64,000 nucleotides of DNA from Bacillota bacterium (GTDB taxonomy: Bacteria > Bacillota_E > JAJZYS01 > JAJYTV01), in the NCBI GenBank assembly GCA_021845645.1, contig JAJZVM010000012.1, positions 1 through 64,000 on the forward strand. The letters run 5' to 3'. Within the stretch, counting starts at the first letter, position 1, and each line of letters begins with the position of its first letter. Under the pieces are notes generated by a model, which ran no database searches, was not told the DNA's origin, and saw nothing but the letters and a program-made list of their open reading frames with translations. Below are positions 39,586 through 48,580 of the stretch, in pieces. Made by a program: the position numbers and the translations under genes.

Positions 39586-41090
39586 TTGACCTGCACCTCC
39601 GACGTCACGGTAGACGGCCCCTGTGCCGTCGCCCGCACCGATTGCGAGACATGCGTGAGGGCAGGTCCGATGGCCTTGGTGATGGCGTCCGGGTAGAAGC
39701 CGAAGAACACCATTGCCAGGATCAGCGGCGCGATCAGGGCGATCTGCCCGCCTCTGATCTCAGGTCTTTCACCAGGCGCCCCTGCCGGCGCTCTCGGCGT
39801 GCCATGGGCAACCTTCTGGAACAGACGGATGAAGTACGCCGCGGAGAGGATGACGGCAATGACCGCGATCCAGGCCCAAACGGCGTGCGTCAGGTAGATG
39901 CCGGTGAGCAGGGTGATCTCGCCTGCAAAGCCTTGGAGTCCGGGCAGGCCGAGACCGGTCAGCACTGCTATCAGGAAGAGGCCGGCCAGTATCGGGCCTC
40001 TGGCCTCAAGGCCGCCGAGCGCTTCAAGATCTCGCGTGCCCTGTCGCTCCTCGATCAGACCGAAGAGCAGGAAGAGGCCGGCCGCGTAGATTCCGTGGTT
40101 GAACATCTGCAGAACGGCGCCCTGCAGGCCGGTGTAGCTCAGGGCCGCGATGCCCAGCAGGACGAGCCCGAGGTGCGAGAGCGAGGAGTATCCGATGACG
40201 AGCTTCCCGTCGCGCTGCGCCAGGGCCACGAACGCGCCGTAGAGGATGCTGATGAGGGCCAGGACGCCCAGAGCGGGCGCAAACCGCTGCGCCGCCGTCG
40301 GCAAGATCGGAAGGGCGATGCGAAGGAAGGCATAGAGCGCTGTCTTGGAGAGAACCGACGACAGCATCGTCGTGACAGGTGCCGGAGCCTCCGCGTACGC
40401 CTCTGGCATCCAGCTGTGGAACGGGAATGCCGGGATCTTCACCATGAAGGCGAAGGCGAACGCGGCAAAGAGCCACATCTGCGTCGAGACCGGCAGGCTG
40501 AGGTGCGTCAGTGTGGCAATCGAGAAGCTCCAGCTGCCGAACTGCAGGAAGGCCTCATAGCCCAGCACCACAACCGCTGCCAGCATCAGAAGGCTCGGCA
40601 CCAGGGAGTAGATGAGGAACTTGATCGCGGCCCTCTGTCGCCGGGGTCCGCCGTAGCTGGCGATCAGGATGTAGGCCGGGATGATCATGGCCTCCCAGAA
40701 GACGTAGAAGACGAAGAGGTCAGCCGCCAGGAACACCCCTAGGGCCGTCGCTTCGAGCAGCAGGAAGAGCACGTAGTACGTGCGGTCCCTCGCCGGGGTC
40801 CAGGCGATCGCCACCGCCGAGACGAGGGTCGTCAGGATCACGAGGACGAGTGACAGTCCGTCCAGTCCCAAGGCCCAGTTGACACCCCAGGCGCCGATCC
40901 AAGGCACGCTGATGAGGGTGCCGTACCCTGCGCCGTGGCCGTAGGCGGCCGGGATCAGATAGAGCGTCAGCAGGAACGTGAGGACGGCCACTCCGAACGC
41001 CGTCCAGCGTGCGGCCTTGGCAGGCAGCAGGAGCAGGAGGAGAGCGCCCAGGACCGGCAGGAAAAACAGCACTTCCAGCATTCCCAGCAC
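39582..41090 (-). CDS. nuoM: NADH-quinone oxidoreductase subunit M
   Basis: The 502-residue antiporter-like subunit shows FYVFWEAMIIPAYILIASYG, the key lysine region FMVKIPAFPFHSWMPEAYA, and DGKLVIGYSSLSHLGLVLLG. These are standard for NuoM. It overlaps nuoN by 4 bp and follows nuoL after 3 bp. It belongs to the membrane arm. Confidence 0.95.
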   Translation of the reverse strand: MLGMLEVLFFLPVLGALLLLLLPAKAARWTAFGVAVLTFLLTLYLIPAAYGHGAGYGTLISVPWIGAWGVNWALGLDGLSLVLVILTTLVSAVAIAWTPARDRTYYVLFLLLEATALGVFLAADLFVFYVFWEAMIIPAYILIASYGGPRRQRAAIKFLIYSLVPSLLMLAAVVVLGYEAFLQFGSWSFSIATLTHLSLPVSTQMWLFAAFAFAFMVKIPAFPFHSWMPEAYAEAPAPVTTMLSSVLSKTALYAFLRIALPILPTAAQRFAPALGVLALISILYGAFVALAQRDGKLVIGYSSLSHLGLVLLGIAALSYTGLQGAVLQMFNHGIYAAGLFLLFGLIEERQGTRDLEALGGLEARGPILAGLFLIAVLTGLGLPGLQGFAGEITLLTGIYLTHAVWAWIAVIAVILSAAYFIRLFQKVAHGTPRAPAGAPGERPEIRGGQIALIAPLILAMVFFGFYPDAITKAIGPALTHVSQSVRATAQGPSTVTSEVQVK

Positions 41091-41093
41091 CTC

Positions 41094-42971
41094 CTACTGC
41101 ACCAGAGTGAGGTAGGCCACGATGGCCACGCCGCCGATCAAGACCGCAAGTCCGTAGCGCCGCAGGAACCCGTCCTGGAGTGGCGCGAGCGCTTCACCCC
41201 AGGCCTTGACCAGCGCCGCGATGCCCATCACGATGCCGTCCACGACGACCCGATCGAAGAGATCGAGCACGATCGCGAGGCGGTCGGTCGTCCAGACGAG
41301 CGCCGCGTGGCCGATCTCGTCGATGTAGTACTTGTTGTAGAGCACCTTGTGCACGCCGCGCACGCCCTCGGGCAGCTCCGTGCGCACCTCGCCGCGCCCG
41401 AAGTAGAGCCAGGCGACGTAGATGCCGACGAGGACCAGCACCGCCGTGAGCGCCATGGCGCCCCAGTTCGGCGCGGCCGATGCCGCCGGGATGGCGCCGC
41501 CGGGATACTTGGCGAACACTGGGGCGAGCCACTGGTCGAAGAGGCTCCAGGCGCCAGGCACGTTGAGGTATCCGCCGAACAGGGCGCCGATCGCGAGGAC
41601 GATCAGCGGGATCGTCATCACCTTGGGTGACTCGTGCGGATGGCCATCGCCCCGATACTTGCCGTGGAACACCAGGAAGATGAGGCGGAAGATGTAGATG
41701 GCCGTGAAGAAGGCCGTCACGACACCGACCAGCCAGAGCCAGAAGTGTCCCGAGGCGAGTGCCTGCCCGAGGATCTCATCCTTGGAGAAGAACCCGGAGA
41801 AGAGCGGCACACCGGCGTTGGATGCTGCGCCGATCAGCATGGTCCAGTAGGTGATCGGCAAGAGCTTCCTGAGTCCGCCCATCTTGCGCATGTCCTGCTC
41901 GCCACTGACCGCATGGATCACGGAGCCGGCGGCCAGGAAGAGCAGCGCCTTGAAGAAGGCGTGCATCGTCAGGTGGAAGATGCCCGCGGCGTAGGCGCCG
42001 ATGCCTACCGCCAGGAACATGTAACCGAGCTGCGACACCGTCGAGTAGGCGATGACGCGCTTGATGTCGTTCTGGGTGATGGCGATCGTCGCCGCGAAGA
42101 GCGCGGTGAAGGCGCCGATGCCCGCAATCCATTCGGCCGCGACCGGTGCGGCGTGGAAGATCGGGTAGGCGCGAGCCACGAGGTAGACGCCCGCCGTCAC
42201 CATGGTGGCGGCGTGGATCAGGGCCGACACCGGCGTCGGGCCCTCCATGGCGTCCGGCAGCCAGACGTGCAGCGGGAACTGCGCCGACTTGGCGGCTGCC
42301 CCGAGGTACAGGAGGAAGGCGATGAGCTCAACCTGGAAGGCGGTCAGCGAACTCACGTGGCTGAAGACGCCCGCGTAGCTCAGGCGCCCGATCGACATCA
42401 CCAGGATGAAGATCGCCAGCATGATGCCGACATCACCTGCGACGTTCAGCACCAACGCCTTGCGGGCAGCCTTGACTGCGCTCGGGCGCTGATGCCAGAA
42501 GCCGATCAGGAGGTAGGACGCGAGACCCACTCCGCCCCAGCCGACGAGGAGGAAAATGAAGTTGTCTGCCCCTACGAGGAGCAGCATGGCGAGGGCAAAG
42601 AGGTTCAAGTAGGCGAAGAAGCGCTGGAAGTTCTCGTCGTCGTGCATGTAGCCGACGGAGTAGAGGTGGATGAGGAAGCCGACGAACGTCACGATCAGGA
42701 AGAATGTCGTCGACAGCGGATCGATCAGAAGGCCGAACTGCAGCTTCAACGCACCGGCGTGGATCCACTGCCAGTACACCGGATCGAAGCTGCGCTGCGC
42801 CGCCGGCAACTGCAGCAGGCGCCAGAATACGGAGAAGGCCCAGAGGAAGGCGGCGCCCATGGCGCCCACGGTGACGTACGCGGTGGCCTTGCGGCCGATG
42901 CTCTTCCCCAGCACAGCCGCGATCAGGCTGCCCAGCGCAGGCAGTAGGAGGATAACGATTGCGTCTTGCAT
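41094..42971 (-). CDS. nuoL: NADH-quinone oxidoreductase subunit L
   Basis: The 625-residue protein has the NuoL core: FLLVGWGGVGLASYLLIGF, then AKSAQFPLHVWLPDAMEGP and TQNDIKRVIAYSTVSQLGY. The C-terminal amphipathic helix that bridges the membrane arm is expected in the last 100 residues (LNVPGAWSLFDQWLAPVFA onward). It lies 3 bp after nuoK. Confidence 0.95.
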   Translation of the reverse strand: MQDAIVILLLPALGSLIAAVLGKSIGRKATAYVTVGAMGAAFLWAFSVFWRLLQLPAAQRSFDPVYWQWIHAGALKLQFGLLIDPLSTTFFLIVTFVGFLIHLYSVGYMHDDENFQRFFAYLNLFALAMLLLVGADNFIFLLVGWGGVGLASYLLIGFWHQRPSAVKAARKALVLNVAGDVGIMLAIFILVMSIGRLSYAGVFSHVSSLTAFQVELIAFLLYLGAAAKSAQFPLHVWLPDAMEGPTPVSALIHAATMVTAGVYLVARAYPIFHAAPVAAEWIAGIGAFTALFAATIAITQNDIKRVIAYSTVSQLGYMFLAVGIGAYAAGIFHLTMHAFFKALLFLAAGSVIHAVSGEQDMRKMGGLRKLLPITYWTMLIGAASNAGVPLFSGFFSKDEILGQALASGHFWLWLVGVVTAFFTAIYIFRLIFLVFHGKYRGDGHPHESPKVMTIPLIVLAIGALFGGYLNVPGAWSLFDQWLAPVFAKYPGGAIPAASAAPNWGAMALTAVLVLVGIYVAWLYFGRGEVRTELPEGVRGVHKVLYNKYYIDEIGHAALVWTTDRLAIVLDLFDRVVVDGIVMGIAALVKAWGEALAPLQDGFLRRYGLAVLIGGVAIVAYLTLVQ

Positions 42972-42974
42972 ATC

Positions 42975-43277
42975 CTACCCCTTCATCAGCGAGAGGTCGT
43001 CGACGTCCACGTGCTCGCGCTTGCGGAAGACCATGACGATGATCGCCAGACCGATCGCGACTTCTGCCGCGGCGACCGTGATCACCAGGAACACGAAGAT
43101 GTGCCCCGCCATGTTGAGATACTGCCTTGCGAAGGCCACGAAGCTGAGGTTCACGGCGTTCCACATCAGTTCCACCGCCATGAACATCTGCAGCGGGTTG
43201 CGCCGTGCAAGGACGCCTACGCCGCCGATGACGAACAGCACGGCGGAGAGGACAAGGTAGTAGCCGATCGGCACCAT
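42975..43277 (-). CDS. nuoK: NADH-quinone oxidoreductase subunit K
   Basis: The 100-residue protein has three helices, with NPLQMFMAVELMWNAVNLS containing the conserved Glu of the proton path and a second conserved Glu in AAAEVAIGLAIIV. The length is standard for NuoK. Confidence 0.95.
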   Translation of the reverse strand: MVPIGYYLVLSAVLFVIGGVGVLARRNPLQMFMAVELMWNAVNLSFVAFARQYLNMAGHIFVFLVITVAAAEVAIGLAIIVMVFRKREHVDVDDLSLMKG

Positions 43278-43290
43278 GAACTTCCCTCCC

Positions 43291-43803
43291 CTACTCCTGC
43301 TCGCGTCCGAGCACGACGACGCCGATGACTGCGACCAGCAGCACCACCGCCGTCAGCTCGAAGGGCAGAAGGTATCGCGTAAAGAGCGCCGTGCCGAAGG
43401 AAGCTATCGACCCGAAGCTTCCGCCTTGCGGACCGGCTAGGGTGCCGACCCAGCCCGCACCGACAATGGAGTGCAGCACCAGCACGAAGAGGATGAGACC
43501 AAAGAGACCGGCGATCAGAGTCTGGTAGGCGAGGCGCAGGTGGCGCTCCTCCTTGGGTGGCTTGACGCCCGCCATCAGGAGCGTCACCACGAAGAGGAAG
43601 AGGACCATGACCGCCCCTGCGTACACGAGAACCTCTACGACAGCGAGGAACTCCGCGTGCAGCAGCAGGAAGAGAACACCGAGCGACAGCATCGTGAGCA
43701 CGAGCGACAGGGCTGTATGCACCGGATTGCGCGTTGACACGACGCCGACGGCCCCCACAACGGCCAGGACGGCTGCGATCCAGAAGACGACGGTGCTCAG
43801 CAT
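43291..43803 (-). CDS. nuoJ: NADH-quinone oxidoreductase subunit J
   Basis: The 170-residue protein has five helices. NPVHTALSLVLTMLSLGVL and the pi-bulge helix FLAVVEVLVYAGAVMVLFL are the family signatures. The ATG at 43803 follows AAGGGGGT. In complete operons nuoI lies directly upstream; here nuoH does, with only a short hairpin-bearing gap. Confidence 0.95.
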   Translation of the reverse strand: MLSTVVFWIAAVLAVVGAVGVVSTRNPVHTALSLVLTMLSLGVLFLLLHAEFLAVVEVLVYAGAVMVLFLFVVTLLMAGVKPPKEERHLRLAYQTLIAGLFGLILFVLVLHSIVGAGWVGTLAGPQGGSFGSIASFGTALFTRYLLPFELTAVVLLVAVIGVVVLGREQE

Positions 43804-43822
43804 CCGAAGACCCCCTTGAGAA

Positions 43823-43845
43823 GGCCGGGGCACAGTGCCCCGGCC
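43823..43845 (-). repeat. Hairpin in the nuoH-nuoJ gap
   Basis: GGCCGGGGCAC and GTGCCCCGGCC are perfect 11-base arms around one base. It fills the 45-bp gap where nuoI would normally be. It has no U-tract and may act on RNA stability or be a repeat scar. Confidence 0.6.
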
Positions 43846-43848
43846 CCC

Positions 43849-44829
43849 TTAGCGTGCAACGGCCACCCAGACGGCGGTCGCAAGCGTGTTGAGAAGGGCC
43901 ACCGGCAGAAGCACTTTCCAGCCGAAGGCCATGAGGCGGTCGTAACGCAGCCGAGGCAGCGTCGCCCGCAGCCAGATGAAGAAGTACATGAACGCCGCGA
44001 CCTTGATCAGGAACCAGATCTCCGGCGGCAGCCACGGACCGTGCCAGCCACCGAGGAAGAGTGTCGTTGCGAGACCGGATACCGTAATCATGTTGATGTA
44101 CTCGGCCATCATGAACATGGCCCACTTGAGACCCGTGTACTCCGTGTGGTAACCAGCCACGAGCTCGTTCTCCGCTTCCGGCAGGTCGAAGGGAGTGCGG
44201 TTCGTCTCGGCGACCATCGTGATCACGTAGATGATGAAGCCGACGATCTGCGGCACGATGAACCACAGGTGGTACTGCTTCGCGATGATCGTGTTGAGAT
44301 CGGCGGATCCCGCCGCGAGCAGAACGCCCGTCACTGCAAGGCCCATCGCCAGTTCGTAGGAGATGATCTGCGCCGTCGAGCGCAGACCGCCGAGCAGGCT
44401 GTACTTGTTCGCCGAAGCCCAGCCACCGAGGATCAGTCCGTACACGCCGAGCGATGTCACGGCGAAGATGAAGAGGATGCCGATATTCGGCCCGCCGATC
44501 TCCATCGGCACCGTCTGGCCGAAGATGTGGATCGGCGGTCCCCACGGAATGACCGCAAACGCCACCAGCGCCGCCGTCAGGGAGATGAGCGGCGCAAGGA
44601 GGTAGATGAAGCGGTCCGCCGCGGTCGGAATGATCTCTTCCTTGAATACCAGCTTGAGTCCATCTGCCACGAACTGCATGACACCGGCGGGCCCCAGGCG
44701 GTTCGGCCCGGGCCGGAACTGGAAGCGAGCCAGCACCTTGCGCTCGATCCATGTCATCAAGCCGAACGCGGAGAGCAGCAGCACGGCCGTGATCAGGCCC
44801 TTGACCAAGATGAGAATGACTGTGAGCAT
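43849..44829 (-). CDS. nuoH: NADH-quinone oxidoreductase subunit H
   Basis: The 326-residue subunit forms the quinone chamber with NuoB and NuoD. It has eight helices and the acidic loop motifs MTWIERKVLARFQFRPGPN, then GGWASANKYSLLGGLRSTA and TNRTPFDLPEAENELVAGY. It begins one base after nuoG ends. The gene following it in transcription is nuoJ, not nuoI. Confidence 0.95.
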   Translation of the reverse strand: MLTVILILVKGLITAVLLLSAFGLMTWIERKVLARFQFRPGPNRLGPAGVMQFVADGLKLVFKEEIIPTAADRFIYLLAPLISLTAALVAFAVIPWGPPIHIFGQTVPMEIGGPNIGILFIFAVTSLGVYGLILGGWASANKYSLLGGLRSTAQIISYELAMGLAVTGVLLAAGSADLNTIIAKQYHLWFIVPQIVGFIIYVITMVAETNRTPFDLPEAENELVAGYHTEYTGLKWAMFMMAEYINMITVSGLATTLFLGGWHGPWLPPEIWFLIKVAAFMYFFIWLRATLPRLRYDRLMAFGWKVLLPVALLNTLATAVWVAVAR

Positions 44830-44830
44830 T

Positions 44831-46828
44831 CTACTCTGCCCTCCCAGCGAGCTCCGCCTGCGGCCCGAGCGAGCGCAGGAACGGATCGGGTGTTACACCC
44901 TTGTGGTAGATGCTTGCCTGGACAGGTGCCCGCGCCACGGGTTCGTAGCCGCCCGTGGGCTGCGGTACTCCATCGCGGCGGTGCGCCTCGAACAGGGAAG
45001 GCAGTTCGGACCGGACGGCGGCTGCCGTCTCTTCCTGTCCCCAGGCGACCCCCAGGAGCTCCGCCATGAGCTGCCAGTCGTCGTAGACGCCGCTCGGGCG
45101 GGTCGCGCCGGCATAGTACCGCTGCGCACGCCCCTCCATGTTCACGAAGTGCCCATCCGACTCGGCCCACGCAGCGAGAGGCAGAACCACGTCGGCGCGT
45201 TCCGTCAAGGCACTCGGCACCACCTGCGCCACAGCCAGGAACTTGAGCTGGCTCAAGGCCGACGCGACAAGCTCCTGGTCGGGGAACTCGTCGAGTTCCT
45301 GCGCCAGCAGGAACAGGCCGTCGAGCTCGCCCTTCGCGGCCGCCTCGAGCATCGACCTCGTGTCGAACCCACCCTCGCCGGGCACGAGACCCACCGCCTG
45401 GGCACCGAACGAATTGGCGAGACCACCCACCACCATGGTGTAGGTCTCACCGGAGCGCGCATGGACGGCAGCCTCGATCGCGTCAGTCACGTCGTGTCCG
45501 CGTCCGCTCCAGATCATCAGCACTTTCTTCGCCTTGAGGAAGGCCTCGCCGACCTCACCCTCGCCCTTCGCGATCTGCGCTAGGGTCTGGGCGACGTTTC
45601 CCGTCATTACGTCTTGGTGGGGCATGTCGAGAAGACCCGTGCGCTCTGAGATGCTCACGATGCGCAGGCCGCCGCGCGCAAAGCGTCGCAGCCGCAGGCT
45701 GAGCACCGGGGCCTCTTCGTTCAGTTCGGCGTCGAGCGCCAGCACAAGGTCTGCGTCGTTCACGTCGTCGATGCGGCCGACCTGTCCCGGCGCAATGGCC
45801 GTTGTCAGCGGCAGGACGCGGTGGTCGACGTTCCTCGATCCCAGCTTCTCTTCCATCCAGCGACGCATCAGGTACTGGGCCTCGAGCGAGCTGCGGCCCC
45901 CGCCAAGCGCACCGACCCGGCCCTTCATGCCGTTCCCGACAGCGGCGATCGCCTCGGGCCATGACACCGGAGCGAGCCTGTCGCCACGGCGGATGAGGGG
46001 CTCGGTGACCCGGACGCCCTCGTGCACGAATCCGTACCCGAAGCGACCGCGGTCGCAGAGCCAGCCCCAGTCGATCTCCTCGTTGTCCCGCGACAGGATG
46101 CGCTTTACCTCGCCATGGCGCAGCGACAGCCGAATGTTGCAGCCGACTGGGCAGTGCGGGCAGATCGACTCGACCTCGTCGAGGTCCCACGGGCGGGCCT
46201 TGAAGCGGTATGGCCGCGACGTAAGGGCGCCGACGGGGCAGATCTCGATGGTGTTGCCGGAGAAGATCGAGTCGAAGGTGCGCCCTTCGGCGACGTCGAC
46301 GACCGCGTGGCCGCCTCGGTCATGCAGTGTCAGCACAGGATCGCCGGCCACTTCCTGCATGAAGCGAACGCAGCGCATGCACTGGATGCAGCGCTCCTGG
46401 TCGAGCTCGACGATCGGTCCGAGTGGCCGCGCCTTGTCGAGGTGGCGCTTGTGATCGGCGAAGCGCGTCAGGTTCGGCCCGTAGCGAATCGAGTTGTCCT
46501 GCAGCTCGCACTCGCCGCCCTTGTCGCAGACGGGGCAGTCGAGAGGATGATTCGCGAGCAGGAACTCGAGCACGCCCGCGTGCGACTTGCGCACCTCGTC
46601 GGTGTCCGTGTGGACGACCATGCCCTCCGCCACCGGGGTCGCACAGGCCGGCTGCAGCTTCGGCATCTTCTCGATGCGCACGAGACACATGCGGCAGGCC
46701 GCGACCGGATCCATGCGTGGATGGTAGCAGAAGACGGGAATGTCGATACCCGCCTGCTTGGCGGCGTCGAGGATCAACGTCCCGGGCTCGACCTGTACCT
46801 CCCGGCCGTCGATCGTAAGGGTAATCAA
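44831..46828 (-). CDS. nuoG: NADH-quinone oxidoreductase subunit G
   Basis: The 665-residue peripheral subunit has its iron-sulfur ligands in place: [2Fe-2S] N1b at Cys34, 45, 48 and 62; N5 at His94, Cys98, 101 and 107; N4 at Cys147, 150, 153 and 197. A further set, Cys223, 226 and 230 plus a Cys in DWGWLCDRG, corresponds to the N7 site kept in some bacteria. The C-terminal part is a molybdopterin-oxidoreductase-like domain without cofactor role in complex I. It overlaps nuoF by 4 bp. Confidence 0.95.
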   Translation of the reverse strand: MITLTIDGREVQVEPGTLILDAAKQAGIDIPVFCYHPRMDPVAACRMCLVRIEKMPKLQPACATPVAEGMVVHTDTDEVRKSHAGVLEFLLANHPLDCPVCDKGGECELQDNSIRYGPNLTRFADHKRHLDKARPLGPIVELDQERCIQCMRCVRFMQEVAGDPVLTLHDRGGHAVVDVAEGRTFDSIFSGNTIEICPVGALTSRPYRFKARPWDLDEVESICPHCPVGCNIRLSLRHGEVKRILSRDNEEIDWGWLCDRGRFGYGFVHEGVRVTEPLIRRGDRLAPVSWPEAIAAVGNGMKGRVGALGGGRSSLEAQYLMRRWMEEKLGSRNVDHRVLPLTTAIAPGQVGRIDDVNDADLVLALDAELNEEAPVLSLRLRRFARGGLRIVSISERTGLLDMPHQDVMTGNVAQTLAQIAKGEGEVGEAFLKAKKVLMIWSGRGHDVTDAIEAAVHARSGETYTMVVGGLANSFGAQAVGLVPGEGGFDTRSMLEAAAKGELDGLFLLAQELDEFPDQELVASALSQLKFLAVAQVVPSALTERADVVLPLAAWAESDGHFVNMEGRAQRYYAGATRPSGVYDDWQLMAELLGVAWGQEETAAAVRSELPSLFEAHRRDGVPQPTGGYEPVARAPVQASIYHKGVTPDPFLRSLGPQAELAGRAE

Positions 46829-48105
46829 CGCACTACCTCCCCCATCGGGCAGCCGCCCTTGGTGATGTGCGCCTCGTATTCGTCATGGAACAGCTTGAGC
46901 CCGGAGGCGAGGGCGCCGATCGCGGCGTCGCCCAGCGGGCAGAAGGTCTGACCGTCGATGTTGCTGCACAGGTCCGCAAGCGTCTCGAGGTCACCCGGAC
47001 GGCCTTCGCCGGACTCGAGGCGCTGAAGCACCTGGTTGAGCCACATGGTGCCCTCCCGGCAGGGGGTGCACTTGCCGCACGACTCGTGCCGGTAGAACTC
47101 CATCAGGCGCAGGGTGGAGCCGACGATGCACGCCCGGTCGTCGAGCACGATGACTCCGCCGGAACCGAGCATGGTGCCAGCGGCCTGCAGGGACTCGTAG
47201 TCGAGCGGCGTGTCGAACTTGTCGGGCGTCAGGAAGGGCACGGAGGAGCCACCCGGAATGACGGCCTTGAACTCGTGCCCCTCGGGCGGACCGCCGGCGA
47301 TGTCGTACAGCAGTTCGCGCAGCGTAACCTTGCCGAGCTCCACCTCGTAGTTCCCTGGCCGGCGAACGTTGCCGGAGACGGAGAAGAGCTTCGTGCCGGC
47401 GCTGCGCTCGGTGCCGAGCTTCGCATACTCGGCGCCGCCCATCTGGATGATCGGCACCACGGCCGAGAGCGTCTCGACGTTGTTCACGACGGTCGGCATG
47501 CTGTAGAGACCGGCGGTTGCCGGGAACGGCGGCTTGAGGCGCGGATTGCCCCGCTTGCCCTCGAGGCTCTCAAGCAGGGCTGTCTCCTCGCCGCAGATGT
47601 AGGCTCCGGCGCCTAGGTAGAGCGTAATCTCGACGCGGCGCCCCGATCCCAGCACGTTGTCGCCGACGTAGCCCTTGGCCCGCGCCTCTGCGATGGCGCG
47701 CTCGAGCACGGCGTAGCCCGTCTTGAACTCCCCGCGCAGATAGATGAATGCGTCCTCCGCGCCGATCGCGTAGGCGCTTGTGACAACGCCCTCGATCAAA
47801 AGGTGCGGGATGCGATAGATGATCTCCTGGTCCTTGCATGTGCCAGGCTCGGATTCGTCACCGTTGCAGACGAGATAGCGCGTGCGGCCATCCTTCGGCA
47901 GGAAGCTCCACTTGCGCCCTGTCGGGAAGCCTGCACCACCGCGACCGCGCAGGTTCGAGGCCATGACCTCCTGCAGGACGGCATCGGGGGTCATGTCGAG
48001 GACGGCCTTGCGCAGCGACTGGTAGCCGCCGTGCTGCTCGTAGACCTCGATTCCGTCGATGCCCGGGACGTCGATATTCTTGAAGAGAAGCCGCTTCTCA
48101 GGCAC
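46825..48105 (-). CDS. nuoF: NADH-quinone oxidoreductase subunit F
   Basis: The 426-residue subunit binds FMN and NADH: NLRGRGGAGFPTGRKWSFL, CNGDESEPGTCKDQEII and GAGAYICGEETALLESLEG. The N3 cluster motif is ESCGKCTPCREGTMW, with the fourth Cys in FCPLGDAA. Overlap with nuoE is 8 bp. Its presence shows this complex I is built to use NADH. Confidence 0.95.
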   Translation of the reverse strand: MPEKRLLFKNIDVPGIDGIEVYEQHGGYQSLRKAVLDMTPDAVLQEVMASNLRGRGGAGFPTGRKWSFLPKDGRTRYLVCNGDESEPGTCKDQEIIYRIPHLLIEGVVTSAYAIGAEDAFIYLRGEFKTGYAVLERAIAEARAKGYVGDNVLGSGRRVEITLYLGAGAYICGEETALLESLEGKRGNPRLKPPFPATAGLYSMPTVVNNVETLSAVVPIIQMGGAEYAKLGTERSAGTKLFSVSGNVRRPGNYEVELGKVTLRELLYDIAGGPPEGHEFKAVIPGGSSVPFLTPDKFDTPLDYESLQAAGTMLGSGGVIVLDDRACIVGSTLRLMEFYRHESCGKCTPCREGTMWLNQVLQRLESGEGRPGDLETLADLCSNIDGQTFCPLGDAAIGALASGLKLFHDEYEAHITKGGCPMGEVVR

Positions 48106-48580
48106 CGCTCCGGACCTCCTTCGCGGCCTTGTCCAGGAAGGAACGCAGCTGTTCCCTGGTCATGTTGGGATAGAAATCAAGATTGATCTGCACCGCCGGC
48201 GCATTCTTGCAGAGTGCGATGCACTCCACTTCCTCGACGGTGAAGAGACCATCCGACGTCGTCCCGTTGCGCCCCACGCCCAGCTCGTCGTAGAGGAACC
48301 GCGACAGTTCGTCGGCGCCATTCAGCTGGCAGCTGAGACCGCGGCAGACCTGGATCAGGTACTTCCCGGTCGGCTGGCGGTGGAAAAGTGTGTAGAACGT
48401 CAGCACCGACTCGACGTAGGCAGGCGTCACGCCCATGAGGTCAGCTACGACCTGCACCTCTGCCTCGGGAATGTAGCCGAACTGGTCCTCCACGAGGTGC
48501 AGCAGCGGAATCAGGGCCGAGGACTGCTTGGGGAAGCGATGCAGCAGTTCCTTCGCCTTGGCGAGGTTCTCTGCGTTCAC
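48098..48580 (-). CDS. nuoE: NADH-quinone oxidoreductase subunit E
   Basis: The 160-residue protein starts at a GTG overlapping the nuoD stop, with GGAGGTG upstream. The [2Fe-2S] N1a ligands are Cys79, Cys84, Cys120 and Cys124 (CRGLSC and CIALC). The helical N-terminal domain has LIPLLHLVEDQFGYIPEAE. The open frame continues far upstream as a shadow of nuoD and is not part of the gene. Confidence 0.94.
   Translation of the reverse strand: MNAENLAKAKELLHRFPKQSSALIPLLHLVEDQFGYIPEAEVQVVADLMGVTPAYVESVLTFYTLFHRQPTGKYLIQVCRGLSCQLNGADELSRFLYDELGVGRNGTTSDGLFTVEEVECIALCKNAPAVQINLDFYPNMTREQLRSFLDKAAKEVRSGA

Noticed and set aside
39642..40742. Plus-strand open frame of 366 codons opposite nuoM
   Set aside because: Shadow of nuoM with no domain or ribosome binding site.
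41634..42947. Plus-strand open frame of 437 codons opposite nuoL
   Set aside because: Low-complexity acidic and basic mix, no motif, and exact overlap with an intact nuoL; long antisense frames are expected in GC-rich DNA.
43217..44752. Minus-strand open frame of 511 codons across nuoH and nuoJ
   Set aside because: It is a different frame of nuoH, the gap and nuoJ; composition is Arg-rich and it contains none of the NuoI cysteine motifs.
43816..45069. Plus-strand open frame of 417 codons opposite nuoH and nuoG
   Set aside because: Antisense shadow; no recognisable domain.
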